Positions 55,059-63,349 of a stretch of DNA of 64,000 bases are shown here, in pieces (positions within the stretch are counted from its first letter, which is position 1; each line of letters starts with the position of its first letter). The position numbers and the translations under genes are program-made. This DNA is from Gammaproteobacteria bacterium. Lineage in GTDB: Bacteria; Pseudomonadota; Gammaproteobacteria; Pseudomonadales; Pseudohongiellaceae. Location: assembly GCA_018401885.1 (NCBI GenBank), contig JAGYKB010000004.1, positions 1 to 64,000 on the forward strand. Direction: 5' to 3'. The notes under the pieces were generated by a model. It made no database searches, was not told where the DNA came from, and saw only the letters and a list, made by a program, of their open reading frames with translations.

Positions 55059-56324
55059 CTAGTGCATAGCCGCTGCTTGCTGCGCTGCACCCAGTCGCTC
55101 CATCGTCGACCGAGGCTTAGCGCTGCTTGGGTTAGCGGCAGGTTCTCGTCCAGACGCAATGATGGCGCTTAGAACCTTGTCGAGCAAGCCTCTTAGCTGC
55201 ACGGCGCTAACGACCACCACGCCAGCATTTAACGAGGGGTCCCGTGAACCAATAGAGAGAGGAATCTGGCTCTCAACTAGCACTTGATAAATGCTCCAGC
55301 TAAATGACGCCGAATCGAGTCGGGTTATCATCAGCGAGTCCCAAGCGTGGGCTCGACTCAGTCGCTGCAAGTTGTTAAGGCACGCGTCACTCGGGGCAAC
55401 CAAATGAAAAGCAGCTGTCTTGAAGTGCGACTGTAATGAAGCGATATCGCCCTCATTATAGGTTGATATGTCTACAAGTAATAGTTTGGTGGATTCATTG
55501 TCTCTGACTAACTCGGCGAGGTCGGCAACCGAGCTAGCGGGAAGTACCTCAACGCCTAGGCGCGCGCCAATGATAGCGGCGTTAGTCCAACTTGATTCTT
55601 GATCACTAGAAAAGTTGACCACAATTGCGCGACCAGGCTCGTAAGAGTTGATCTGCAGTGCCATCTTAAACGCGAGCGATGTTTTGCCTACGCCATAGCC
55701 GCCAGCGAGAAAATGAAGAGTCTGAGAAAGATCTATTTCATGCGTTGATGGGAGCTTGCTTGCAATAAAGTCAGCCGTTTTTTCCTGCAGCGACTCTTCG
55801 GGACCTGAGCCAGCCAAACCCGCGAGCAGTGATTGCCGAAATAGACTGGAAATACCACTCGTGTCGAATACAGTGTTGAGTGCTTCAAACTCTGGATGGC
55901 TTCTTAGTCGCCTAATTTGTCGCGCCGCGCGCTTGTCGTTAAGGAGAGCCTGATCAAGTTTGTCGAACTTACTCGCACGCCGTGCCGTCATCGACTCCTC
56001 TCGCACGATTGTCTTAAGTGTCTGCGCCGACGCAGAGTTAAGCGGTGTTGGGCTAATCGCAACGCGTCGTTCGCCCGTTACCAGATCTATTTCTGCCAGC
56101 GTAAGAGGCTTGTCATCGAGTGCAGATTTCACGTGGTCGTAATGCCTACTTGGATTGACCGCCGCCTGCTGATCACCTGCTTTGGTGTCTTTGTGTGCGA
56201 TAAGCAGACGATACTTTGTGCCTTCTTTTACCGTTTTGAGAAGGACAGCGTCGGCGCCGAAGCGTGTTACGACTTCTTTCATGCCATTCTTAATCGATTC
56301 GACGGTTAGGTATTCTAGTTTCAT
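55059..56324 (-). CDS. flhF: FlhF-like SRP GTPase with divergent G motifs
   Basis: FlhF places the flagellum at the pole. The 421-residue product has the FlhF N terminus (EYLTVESIKNGMKEVVTRFGADAVLLK), a basic linker, an N domain and an NG domain with P-loop GGYGVGKTSLAFKMA. Where FlhF usually has LDTYRIGA, this has SSDQESSWTNAA; the G3 DTAG position reads VDISTYNEG, and TKLD is replaced by TRLDSA. The nucleotide site is therefore partly altered. Identification rests on position and the ends. Between flhA and fleN. Confidence 0.85.
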   Translation of the reverse strand: MKLEYLTVESIKNGMKEVVTRFGADAVLLKTVKEGTKYRLLIAHKDTKAGDQQAAVNPSRHYDHVKSALDDKPLTLAEIDLVTGERRVAISPTPLNSASAQTLKTIVREESMTARRASKFDKLDQALLNDKRAARQIRRLRSHPEFEALNTVFDTSGISSLFRQSLLAGLAGSGPEESLQEKTADFIASKLPSTHEIDLSQTLHFLAGGYGVGKTSLAFKMALQINSYEPGRAIVVNFSSDQESSWTNAAIIGARLGVEVLPASSVADLAELVRDNESTKLLLVDISTYNEGDIASLQSHFKTAAFHLVAPSDACLNNLQRLSRAHAWDSLMITRLDSASFSWSIYQVLVESQIPLSIGSRDPSLNAGVVVVSAVQLRGLLDKVLSAIIASGREPAANPSSAKPRSTMERLGAAQQAAAMH

Positions 56325-56369
56325 TGTTCTGCCCTACTTATTAATTGAGAGACCTAGCGAGGCTTGGTG

Positions 56370-58478
56370 CTAAGCGGCTTCTTCGTCCTGTTCGAGACCC
56401 ACGCGCGCGAACACCTTAATGTTTTGATCTTCGGGAATTTCGGTATAAGCGAGCACCGAGATTTCGGCGAAGCGCTGTTTAAGCAGGCGCGCAAGCCACG
56501 GACGAATCGGCGGCGCAACAACAAGCACGGCGGGGTAGCCATTCTCTTCGGCTTGAAGGCGCTGTTGGTTCACTGACGAAATGAGGCCTTCGACTAATTT
56601 TGGTTCGATAATGAGTTCGCCAGCCTGTTTACTTTGCTGTAGCGAACCAATGAGCATCTGTTCGAGCGCAGGATCGAGTGTGATTACGTTTAGCTCCTCG
56701 CCCGGCGGGACGAGATTCTGCAGCATCAGCCGGCCCAGACGTGGTCTTACTAGCGCGGTGAGTTCGTCAGGATTTTGCGTACGCGAGCTTTCCAATAACA
56801 GGGTATCGATGATGGTATTCATATCGCGAATCGGGATGGACTCGAACAGGATGTTTTTAAGGATTTGCATGACTGTCGAGACTGAGAGTTTGTCCGGTAC
56901 GAGATCATCGATGAGCTTCGGCGAACGCTGTGCGATTTTATCGAGAATTTCACGTGTTTCGTCGTGGCCGAGTAGGTCACTGGCATTGTCGCGTAAGATC
57001 GCGTTGATGTGGGTAGCGATAACCGTTGCGCCATCGACGATCGTGTAACCCGCTGTTTTTGCAAAGTCTGCTTGGCTTGGGTTAATCCAGTAGGCATCGA
57101 GACCAAACGCAGGTTCTTTCGTGGGAATACCTTCGAGCTGAGTACGCACATCGCCTGGGTTGATCGCGAGTTCGTTGCCCATGCGAATAGTGCCGCTGCC
57201 GCGCACGGCACCTTTGATCACGATGTTATAAGTCATTGGATCTATGTCTAGGTTGTCGCGAATGCGAATTGCCTGAATGAGGAAACCTAGTTCGGCCGAG
57301 AGTTTTTTGCGTACGCCGCGTATGCGCGCGAGTAGAACACCACCGTCGCTTTCGTTCACCAAAGGAATCAAGCCGTAACCAATTTCGAGACCAATAGGGT
57401 CGACGTGTTCGATGTCTTCCCAATCGAGATCGGTATCGTCAGGCTTCTCTTGGATATTCGAATCAGCCACTTCCGCGTCTGCAGCACGCTCAGCTGCACG
57501 ATCGTTTGAGTAGGCGTAAACGCCGAGTGCAATTCCCGATGCCAAGAACATAAGGTGAGGCATGCCGGGTACGAGGCCGATTAGCACGAGAATTCCCGCG
57601 GTAATCTTGAGCGCAGCAGGATTGGTGAGCTGGCTTCCTGCTGAGTTGGCCGTAGTTTCGGAGGTGGTAACGCGCGTTACGATGATTGCTGTAGATAGCG
57701 ATAACAGTAGCGACGGCACCTGAGCAACAAGACCGTCGCCAATGGTAAGGAGCACATAGATTTCTGCCGCCTCGCTAAATTCAAGTCCGTTCTGTGTTAC
57801 ACCGACGAGCAGGCCGCCCACAATATTGATCAATAGAATAAGCACGCCGGCGATCGCATCACCGCGGACAAACTTAGAGGCACCGTCCATTGAACCGAAA
57901 AAATCGGACTCCTGCGAGACCTCTTCGCGGCGCTTAAGGGCGGTTTCCTGATCGATCACGCCGGCATTTAGATCGGCATCGATTGCCATTTGCTTGCCTG
58001 GCAATGCGTCGAGAGTGAAACGCGCAATTACCTCTGAGGTTCGGCCCGCACCTTTGGTCACAACGATGAAATTGATAATCATCAGGATAATAAAGATGAT
58101 GAAGCCGACGATGTAATTTCCGGCGATGACGAACTCGCCAAACGAGGCGATGACATTGCCTGCCGCGTCTGGACCTTCGTGACCACGTAGGAGCACTACG
58201 CGAGTCGAGGCTACATTAAGGCTCAGGCGTAGCATTGTGGCTAAGAGCAGTATGAGCGGGAATGATGAAAATTCGAGAGGCTTATGCACGTTAATGCAGA
58301 TCATCACGATGATGAGGCCGGTCATAATATTAAAAGTAAACAGAATATCGAGCGCTATCGAAGGTAATGGCACAACCAGCATGCCCATGATCGCGAGGAT
58401 AACTAAGGGAATACCTAGGTTTTTCGCTTCACCTGCAAAAAGCGATTGTCGTAAACCTGACACTAAGGTCGCGCTCAT
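56370..58478 (-). CDS. flhA: flagellar type III export protein FlhA
   Basis: FlhA is the large subunit of the export gate. The 702-residue product has an N-terminal half with about eight membrane segments (starting LGIPLVILAIMGMLVVPLP). The FHIPEP signature region reads RTSEVIARFTLDALPGKQMAID and DADLNAGVIDQETALKRREEV. The C-terminal cytoplasmic domain includes VVDGATVIATHINAILRDNA. Normal length. First gene of the operon; flhB is not next to it in this window. A sigma-54 promoter lies about 100 bp upstream. Confidence 0.95.
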   Translation of the reverse strand: MSATLVSGLRQSLFAGEAKNLGIPLVILAIMGMLVVPLPSIALDILFTFNIMTGLIIVMICINVHKPLEFSSFPLILLLATMLRLSLNVASTRVVLLRGHEGPDAAGNVIASFGEFVIAGNYIVGFIIFIILMIINFIVVTKGAGRTSEVIARFTLDALPGKQMAIDADLNAGVIDQETALKRREEVSQESDFFGSMDGASKFVRGDAIAGVLILLINIVGGLLVGVTQNGLEFSEAAEIYVLLTIGDGLVAQVPSLLLSLSTAIIVTRVTTSETTANSAGSQLTNPAALKITAGILVLIGLVPGMPHLMFLASGIALGVYAYSNDRAAERAADAEVADSNIQEKPDDTDLDWEDIEHVDPIGLEIGYGLIPLVNESDGGVLLARIRGVRKKLSAELGFLIQAIRIRDNLDIDPMTYNIVIKGAVRGSGTIRMGNELAINPGDVRTQLEGIPTKEPAFGLDAYWINPSQADFAKTAGYTIVDGATVIATHINAILRDNASDLLGHDETREILDKIAQRSPKLIDDLVPDKLSVSTVMQILKNILFESIPIRDMNTIIDTLLLESSRTQNPDELTALVRPRLGRLMLQNLVPPGEELNVITLDPALEQMLIGSLQQSKQAGELIIEPKLVEGLISSVNQQRLQAEENGYPAVLVVAPPIRPWLARLLKQRFAEISVLAYTEIPEDQNIKVFARVGLEQDEEAA

Positions 58479-58580
58479 AATTACTTCTTCTTTATCAATA
58501 GGTTGCTCGATTATCTCGGCGATTTATCGTTCTAGTTATAGCCGTTTTCGCCCCGGCGTTTTGCTGCTTTCCTTAGCGGT

Positions 58581-58596
58581 TGCAAAGCCTGTGCCA
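58581..58596 (-). promoter_or_regulatory. sigma-54 promoter of the flhA operon
   Basis: On the minus strand TGGCAC-AGGCT-TTGCA is an exact match to the -24/-12 consensus (TGGCAC-N5-TTGCA). It lies about 103 nt before the flhA ATG. It puts the flhA-flhF-fleN-fliA unit under RpoN, presumably with a FleQ/FlrC-type activator, which is not in this window. Confidence 0.8.
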
Positions 58597-58672
58597 ATAA
58601 ATTGTGACAGTGATAATTAAGTCTGCGCGTCCTGTGGAAACTAGCCTGAAGCAATTAAGCGACACCAACGAG

Positions 58673-58699
58673 TAAAGCGTGGCGAACAAGTGTCGATTG
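58673..58699 (+). promoter_or_regulatory. sigma-28 promoter of flgP-flgT
   Basis: TAAA (58673-58676), 15 nt, GTCGATTG (58692-58699), about 45 nt before the flgP ATG at 58745. The flanking bases AACAAGT before and GC after match the other sites. Confidence 0.75.
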
Positions 58700-58744
58700 G
58701 CTCTTCGTAGAGGCGCCACGAAAGAACCTAAAGAGGAGCAGGAA

Positions 58745-59260
58745 ATGAAGTTGTCGCAGAGCTATTTAATGGGCCGAATTGGATTATTCGCCTTAATAGT
58801 CGCCGTGTTTACTAGCTGCTCGAGCAGTGGGCGAGTAGGTGTTGCAGGCATCAATGCAGGCTTCTCCCTAGACGGCCCCGTCGTGAACTCGTCCGGTGGC
58901 TTGGGTTATCTTGCAAGTGATCGAATTGAGGCAACAGGATATGCGGTGATCCAGAGTCAGGCTGGAGAACCCGCGCAGCAGCGACTTATGGCTATTAAAG
59001 CAGCTCGTTTTGATGCCTATCGTCAGCTCACCGAAATCGTTTTTGGTGTCTACATTGACTCGTCGACCACGATCGCCGACCTCACGATTGCCAGCGACGA
59101 TTTTCGCTCGCGCATCGAAGGCGTGATCTACGGTGCCGAGCTCGTGAAGATCGAACCAGTCTCGGGCGACACCTATGCGGTCACGCTGGCGTTGCCAAAC
59201 TCGACAATTAGCGATCTCCGTGCGTTGTACCTAGACCAACTTGCGCTGGGTGCTGGGTAA
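58745..59260 (+). CDS. flgP: FlgP-like LPP20 outer-membrane lipoprotein
   Basis: The 171-residue product has a lipoprotein signal (LFALIVAVFTSC lipobox) followed by an LPP20-like domain: YAVIQSQAGEPAQQRLMAIKAARFDAYRQLTEIVFG. FlgP helps hold the outer ring of the flagellar motor. AGAGGAGCAGGAA precedes the ATG at 58745; a longer frame from 58679 starts inside the promoter and is rejected. A sigma-28 site lies upstream. FlgT follows 4 bp later; no FlgO partner was seen. Confidence 0.85.
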   Translation: MKLSQSYLMGRIGLFALIVAVFTSCSSSGRVGVAGINAGFSLDGPVVNSSGGLGYLASDRIEATGYAVIQSQAGEPAQQRLMAIKAARFDAYRQLTEIVFGVYIDSSTTIADLTIASDDFRSRIEGVIYGAELVKIEPVSGDTYAVTLALPNSTISDLRALYLDQLALGAG

Positions 59261-59264
59261 GTCG

Positions 59265-60506
59265 ATGCGAGCTGATTTCATCCATTCATCCGCGTCCGCT
59301 TTACGCGCCATGGTATTGGGCCGAATCCTCCTTGTGGGAATGTTCGTCGCGGCGAGTCTGCCGAGTGTTGCGCAAGATGCAGCCAGTCAGCTCGAAACGA
59401 TTAAGGCCGAGGTGCTCAACGCAGCGGTGGCCGGCGGCGTCTCTGTTGTCTCTTCTGCTTATATAAATGGCGATGGCCAACTCGTTGAGTCTTCTTTTTA
59501 TCGCACCGGCGGCGGAATTCGTGGTGTCCGAATGCAGGCTTTGCTCAATGACGAAGACGCGGGTGTTCACGCAGGTTACATTGAAACCAGTGCGCTTAAT
59601 CCAACCTTGAGCTGCGACCAACTTCCACCACCGCGCTATGCGCGTGCTTTGACGATGTCTTTTGTTCTGCTCGATCAAGTGCAAGAGCAAGGAAAACGCC
59701 ATGTCCGAGAGCTCGACGAAATTTCTGCGCTCGTCCAGGAAGCGGTGAGTACCGAAATAAATAAAAGCAGTGGGTGGTCGCTTCTGTCAGTTCGCGAGTC
59801 TGATCGGGAGGCAGAAGCGCCCGTCTCTCTTTATACGCGTTTTACCGACGGTAGTTTTATCGACCCGCGAAACAGCAACACAGCGCTGCGGGTAACGGTT
59901 GTCGATGTTTCGCCGCAGGAGCTCAATCCGGCGCAGACCCTGCGTGCGGGTACACGAGGGCTCAGGCGACTGGGGTCTCAATTGGGCGCCGAGTTTGGCC
60001 TCGGCGTTGACCGCAGTGTGCTTTCGGAGTCTAGATTGCGTGAGGGGATGCTCGACGTGACGATCATGACGAGTCTAGTTGAGCTCGACAGCGTAGAAAA
60101 GGAAATAGCGCGGCAGCGAATGACGCTAAAAGTTGCGCTACGCGATGGTCAGATTGCGAATGCAGACCGGCTGCAAGGGCAGTTAGCGTCAGCAACCGAG
60201 TCGCTTTTAGCACGAGCACATGCGACGCTGCGATGCCAACCCGAATCGCTTGTTGTCTACAGCCAACTCGAATTTTCTGACGCAACTCCTACACTTAATC
60301 AGGGTGCGAGCGTGGGTGTTCGCCGCGGCGATCGGTTTTTGCTTAGCACGCGCAAATTCACTGACGCCGAACAACTGCTGGATTCCGAGATGCTCGAGTC
60401 ATTGGCGATCGCGGAGGTTGTGCGGGTAAATCCACACAATGCCGAGCTTCGAATACTTGAGGGGCCGAGCACTGTGGGACTCCATAAAAGCGCGCTGCCG
60501 TTCTAG
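59265..60506 (+). CDS. flgT: flagellar H-ring protein FlgT-like
   Basis: The 413-residue product (ATG at 59265, after the flgP stop) has a signal sequence near LRAMVLGRILLVGMFVAASLPSVAQ. A flagellar assembly protein T-type body follows: KAEVLNAAVAGGVSVVSSAYINGDGQLVES early, and near the C terminus the FlgT_C-like region LNQGASVGVRRGDRFLLSTR. FlgT builds the H ring around the basal body in Vibrio-type motors. The N-terminal region is less certain than the C-terminal one. Confidence 0.75.
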   Translation: MRADFIHSSASALRAMVLGRILLVGMFVAASLPSVAQDAASQLETIKAEVLNAAVAGGVSVVSSAYINGDGQLVESSFYRTGGGIRGVRMQALLNDEDAGVHAGYIETSALNPTLSCDQLPPPRYARALTMSFVLLDQVQEQGKRHVRELDEISALVQEAVSTEINKSSGWSLLSVRESDREAEAPVSLYTRFTDGSFIDPRNSNTALRVTVVDVSPQELNPAQTLRAGTRGLRRLGSQLGAEFGLGVDRSVLSESRLREGMLDVTIMTSLVELDSVEKEIARQRMTLKVALRDGQIANADRLQGQLASATESLLARAHATLRCQPESLVVYSQLEFSDATPTLNQGASVGVRRGDRFLLSTRKFTDAEQLLDSEMLESLAIAEVVRVNPHNAELRILEGPSTVGLHKSALPF

Positions 60507-60606
60507 TGGTGAAACGAGACGTCACGACTATGTCAGTACGATTGAGCGTGATGCTATTACGAACACTGAGCTAAAGATGAGAGTGAAGAGCTAAGAGGGG
60601 AACAAG

Positions 60607-61050
60607 ATGACAGCAACAATTCGACTGGTCGCAGCAGCGCTCATAACGCTTCTCACCGGTCAAGCGATAGCCGCCGACACCGCGTCTCGCACTGAGATTG
60701 ACCGCGCGCTCAGGGTCTTGCTTGCAGACTATGACGTACAAGATCATCTCGACATTCGCTACGCCGAAGAAGTCGCAACGGGCTTTTACGAAGTTCGCAC
60801 CGGCGACACGCTTGACGGCATCATTAATCGCGCGATTCAGGGCAGCTCGATCCGCAAAGAAATGCTGCGCAGCGCATTTATCAAAGCGAACCCGCGCGCA
60901 TTTCCCTCGGGTAATCCCAATCGAATGCTTGCCGGTGTGAAACTTCGCATTCCCACAGCCGACGATGTACTCCGCCTCGTGTTTACGGTCGATCCGGCGG
61001 AGCTCGAAATTGAGCGTAGGGCTCGCGAAAGCTGGGTTCACTTTCCCTAG
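60607..61050 (+). CDS. small periplasmic LysM/FimV-like protein
   Basis: The 147-residue product has a signal peptide (VAAALITLLTGQAIAA). It then has YEVRTGDTLDGIINRAIQG and FIKANPRAFPSGNPNRMLAG with VKLRIPTADD, which resemble the N-terminal LysM-like repeats of FimV. It is probably a periplasmic peptidoglycan-binding protein; in the flagellar block a role in motor ring anchoring is possible. GAGGGGAAC precedes the ATG. Confidence 0.65.
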   Translation: MTATIRLVAAALITLLTGQAIAADTASRTEIDRALRVLLADYDVQDHLDIRYAEEVATGFYEVRTGDTLDGIINRAIQGSSIRKEMLRSAFIKANPRAFPSGNPNRMLAGVKLRIPTADDVLRLVFTVDPAELEIERRARESWVHFP

Positions 61051-61122
61051 TCACGCTTTTGTCAGCATAACTTTCGCCTAACTAATTAGGGCGTCAGCGA
61101 GCGACGTTAACAAGGACTGCAC

Positions 61123-62250
61123 GTGAATGGCCCTGAGAATATCAGCCAATTCCTTAGAGTTCCGATAGCCGATCAACCGGCCCTCGGAATTTTGCGCTTA
61201 AACAGCACCGAAGTGCGCGAGTACGGGCTCTCTCCTGGGCAGACTGTGCGTGGCATTGTTGCGGACGATGGACGTTCGGTCACCTTGTTTTTTCCTAATC
61301 AGCCGCGACGATTTCGCGGTGACTATCAAGACCTCAAGAATCAATCGCTCGACTTTAGCGTGTCACGCAGCGCCTATGGTGTGACAATAAAACCGATCGA
61401 GGAGCGTATGACGCTAACCACGGCGGCGATGGCGCGAGCGGCAGCACTGCAGGCACAGACTCCCAAACAGCCAGTTAACCTTCAGGTGCTCGCGGCATTG
61501 GCGTCGAATCCCGAACTCACCGATGTGCCGGTGCTCGCGAGCGCGGCAGGCAATACAGGGTTTGTTGATCTTATTCGTAAGCTTGTCCCCGACTCCCCGC
61601 GCGGACTCATTCCACAGCTCATCGCTTCATCGAGCACACTAGATGCGGGCAAAATCCGTCAGTTTATGCTGGCTAACGGCTTTATTCCGCCCAGCATAGG
61701 CAAGGCCGAATTCGGCGATCCGCGCGAGCTTGATATTCGGCGCTTGTTGCAGCGCCTGCTCGATAAACTCATTGGCGTCGACCCAAAAGTCTTCGCCGAT
61801 GAAATCGCAGCGCTAGACTCGGTAATTGATTATTTAGATATCGCCAAAATCGAATTTTTGCTGCGCCAAGAACAGCGCGATCTTGCCATGCGCTTCATGC
61901 TGCTATTTACCGATCGCCCGCCCGCCGAGGTGACTATCGAGCGCAAGGAACAGCAGCGTGACGGCAAACAGCGCAGCGTATGGTCGGTTGAAGTGAAGCT
62001 GAGCTTTAGCGAAGAAGACAATGTGTGGGGCAGGGTAGAACTGCTCGCCCCACGATTGCTGGCAGTGACTGTCTGGCTATCGAATAAAGAGCAAGCGCTG
62101 CTTGCGAGTCAGCATGTGCGTGAGTTGAGGGGTAATCTCGAAGCGTTTGGCCTCGATGTCGCACGCTGTCAGGTTATCCACGGAGCCAAGCCCGAGCGCG
62201 AGAAACCCGACACATTAAAAAGCGTTGGTAATTTGGAACTGCGCGCATGA
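61123..62250 (+). CDS. FliK-like hook-length control protein
   Basis: The 375-residue product starts at a GTG (AAGGA six to seven bases before). The N terminus is unrecognised. The C-terminal part (LSFSEEDNVWGRVELLAPRL, VTVWLSNKEQALLASQHV, LRGNLEAFGLDVARCQV) has the pattern of the Flg_hook/FliK C-terminal domain. It overlaps the FlhB-C-like gene by 4 bp (ATGA). FliK and FlhB cooperate in the export switch, which fits the pair. FliK proper is often longer, so a paralogue is possible. Confidence 0.6.
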   Translation: MNGPENISQFLRVPIADQPALGILRLNSTEVREYGLSPGQTVRGIVADDGRSVTLFFPNQPRRFRGDYQDLKNQSLDFSVSRSAYGVTIKPIEERMTLTTAAMARAAALQAQTPKQPVNLQVLAALASNPELTDVPVLASAAGNTGFVDLIRKLVPDSPRGLIPQLIASSSTLDAGKIRQFMLANGFIPPSIGKAEFGDPRELDIRRLLQRLLDKLIGVDPKVFADEIAALDSVIDYLDIAKIEFLLRQEQRDLAMRFMLLFTDRPPAEVTIERKEQQRDGKQRSVWSVEVKLSFSEEDNVWGRVELLAPRLLAVTVWLSNKEQALLASQHVRELRGNLEAFGLDVARCQVIHGAKPEREKPDTLKSVGNLELRA

Positions 62251-62567
62251 CGACGCTAAGTGAGAAACGCCGTAAAGCCGCCGCGCTGGAATATAGCGGT
62301 AAGGGCGCACCTAAGGTCGTCGCAAAAGCACAAGACGACTACGCCGAAGTGTTGGTCGACGCCGCTCGCGCGTCGAATATACCCGTGCTGTACGATGCTC
62401 GGCTGCTCGATTATTTGGACGGTGTAGAGGTTGGGCAAGAAGTGCCAGAAATGCTCTTCGAATCGGTTGCAGTGATTTTATCTTGGGCTTACTGGCTACG
62501 GAATAAAACCCTGAGGATGCCCGCCGCGATTAACGGCGGCCTTTGCCAAGATGTTCGTAGGTGTTAG
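62247..62567 (+). CDS. FlhB C-terminal-like protein (FlhX type)
   Basis: The 106-residue product resembles the cytoplasmic FlhB/EscU domain: AALEYSGKGAPKVVAKAQDD, then ASNIPVLYDARLLDYLDGVEVGQEVPEMLFE. It lacks the NPTH autocleavage motif and the membrane domain, so it resembles stand-alone FlhX proteins that can replace cleaved FlhB-C. Overlaps the FliK-like gene by ATGA and the convergent flgN by 38 bp. Confidence 0.75.
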   Translation: MTTLSEKRRKAAALEYSGKGAPKVVAKAQDDYAEVLVDAARASNIPVLYDARLLDYLDGVEVGQEVPEMLFESVAVILSWAYWLRNKTLRMPAAINGGLCQDVRRC

Positions 62568-62892
62568 GTCGCGAATCGCCGCCGGCCTTAAGCGTCTGCA
62601 AGGCCTCGCGAATAGAAGAAAGTTTTTGTCTCACAAGAATTTCGTTGCGCTGCTGCATATCGCGGCAATGCTTTAGCCGAGTAGACAGCTCGTCGCTCTG
62701 CAAGATTGTCTCGGCATCTACATCAATAGTATCGGGGTCTTCGCTGTTGGCGAGAAAGCCTAGAAGCTCATTCTTACGCTGCTGAAGTGCCTCGAACTGG
62801 CTGAAATCCTTTTCTTTGAGCAGCATAAATTCGCGCTCCAGGATTTCCTCGAGCGCGCCGATTTTGAAAAGTGCCTCACTTAGGTTGGGCAT
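62530..62892 (-). CDS. flgN: FlgN export chaperone
   Basis: The 120-residue product is helical: EREFMLLKEKDFSQFEALQQRKNELLGFL, RLKHCRDMQQRNEILVRQKL, then a Gly/Ser/Arg tail with YEHLGKGR. This is the FlgN layout: a chaperone for hook-associated FlgK and FlgL. It follows flgM by 35 bp in the flgA-flgM-flgN order. Confidence 0.85.
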   Translation of the reverse strand: MPNLSEALFKIGALEEILEREFMLLKEKDFSQFEALQQRKNELLGFLANSEDPDTIDVDAETILQSDELSTRLKHCRDMQQRNEILVRQKLSSIREALQTLKAGGDSRPNTYEHLGKGRR

Positions 62893-62927
62893 AGTGTCTC
62901 GCGGATGCTTCTGCTTGAGCTGCTACG

Positions 62928-63224
62928 TTACAGGAGTTTCTCTAGCGGAACAAAGCTCTCAGCGATCTTCTTGTTATCGAGTGGGTAATTACCTTGCTCG
63001 AGCGCAGTTTTGATCTCTTGCACCTTCGCGGCGTCGAAATCGGCTTCAACGAGTGCGTTCTTTAACGCCGGTGTTAGCTCTACTGTGCTCGGCTCGACCT
63101 TCGCAGGGGCTGGTGCGGCCTCGGCCGTGCTCTCAGCGTCGACTCTTGCTTTCGTCGTGGCCTCGGCTGCACGCGCCGTAGCTTTGAGGGCGTTGGCTGC
63201 GTTATTTGAAATTGCATCTGTCAT
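62928..63224 (-). CDS. flgM: anti-sigma-28 factor FlgM
   Basis: FlgM holds FliA until the hook is complete. The 98-residue product has a variable N terminus and the FlgM C-terminal domain (VELTPALKNALVEADFDAAKVQEIKTALEQGNYPLDNKKIAESF). A sigma-28 site about 55 nt upstream would let FliA drive its own inhibitor. Confidence 0.93.
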   Translation of the reverse strand: MTDAISNNAANALKATARAAEATTKARVDAESTAEAAPAPAKVEPSTVELTPALKNALVEADFDAAKVQEIKTALEQGNYPLDNKKIAESFVPLEKLL

Positions 63225-63278
63225 GAGTTTTTTCCTTTGATCTGCACTATTGCTAAGATCTAACGTTCTCTAATGGGC

Positions 63279-63305
63279 CAATCGACAGCTTAAGGCCGGA
63301 CTTTA
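63279..63305 (-). promoter_or_regulatory. sigma-28 promoter of flgM
   Basis: Minus strand: TAAA (63305-63302), 15 nt, GTCGATTG (63286-63279), 55 nt before the flgM ATG. flgM is a classic FliA target, so this site supports the reading of the other three. Confidence 0.8.
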
Positions 63306-63349
63306 ATCCTAATTGCTATCAATTTCTGAGGCAGCAATCGAGGGTAAAG

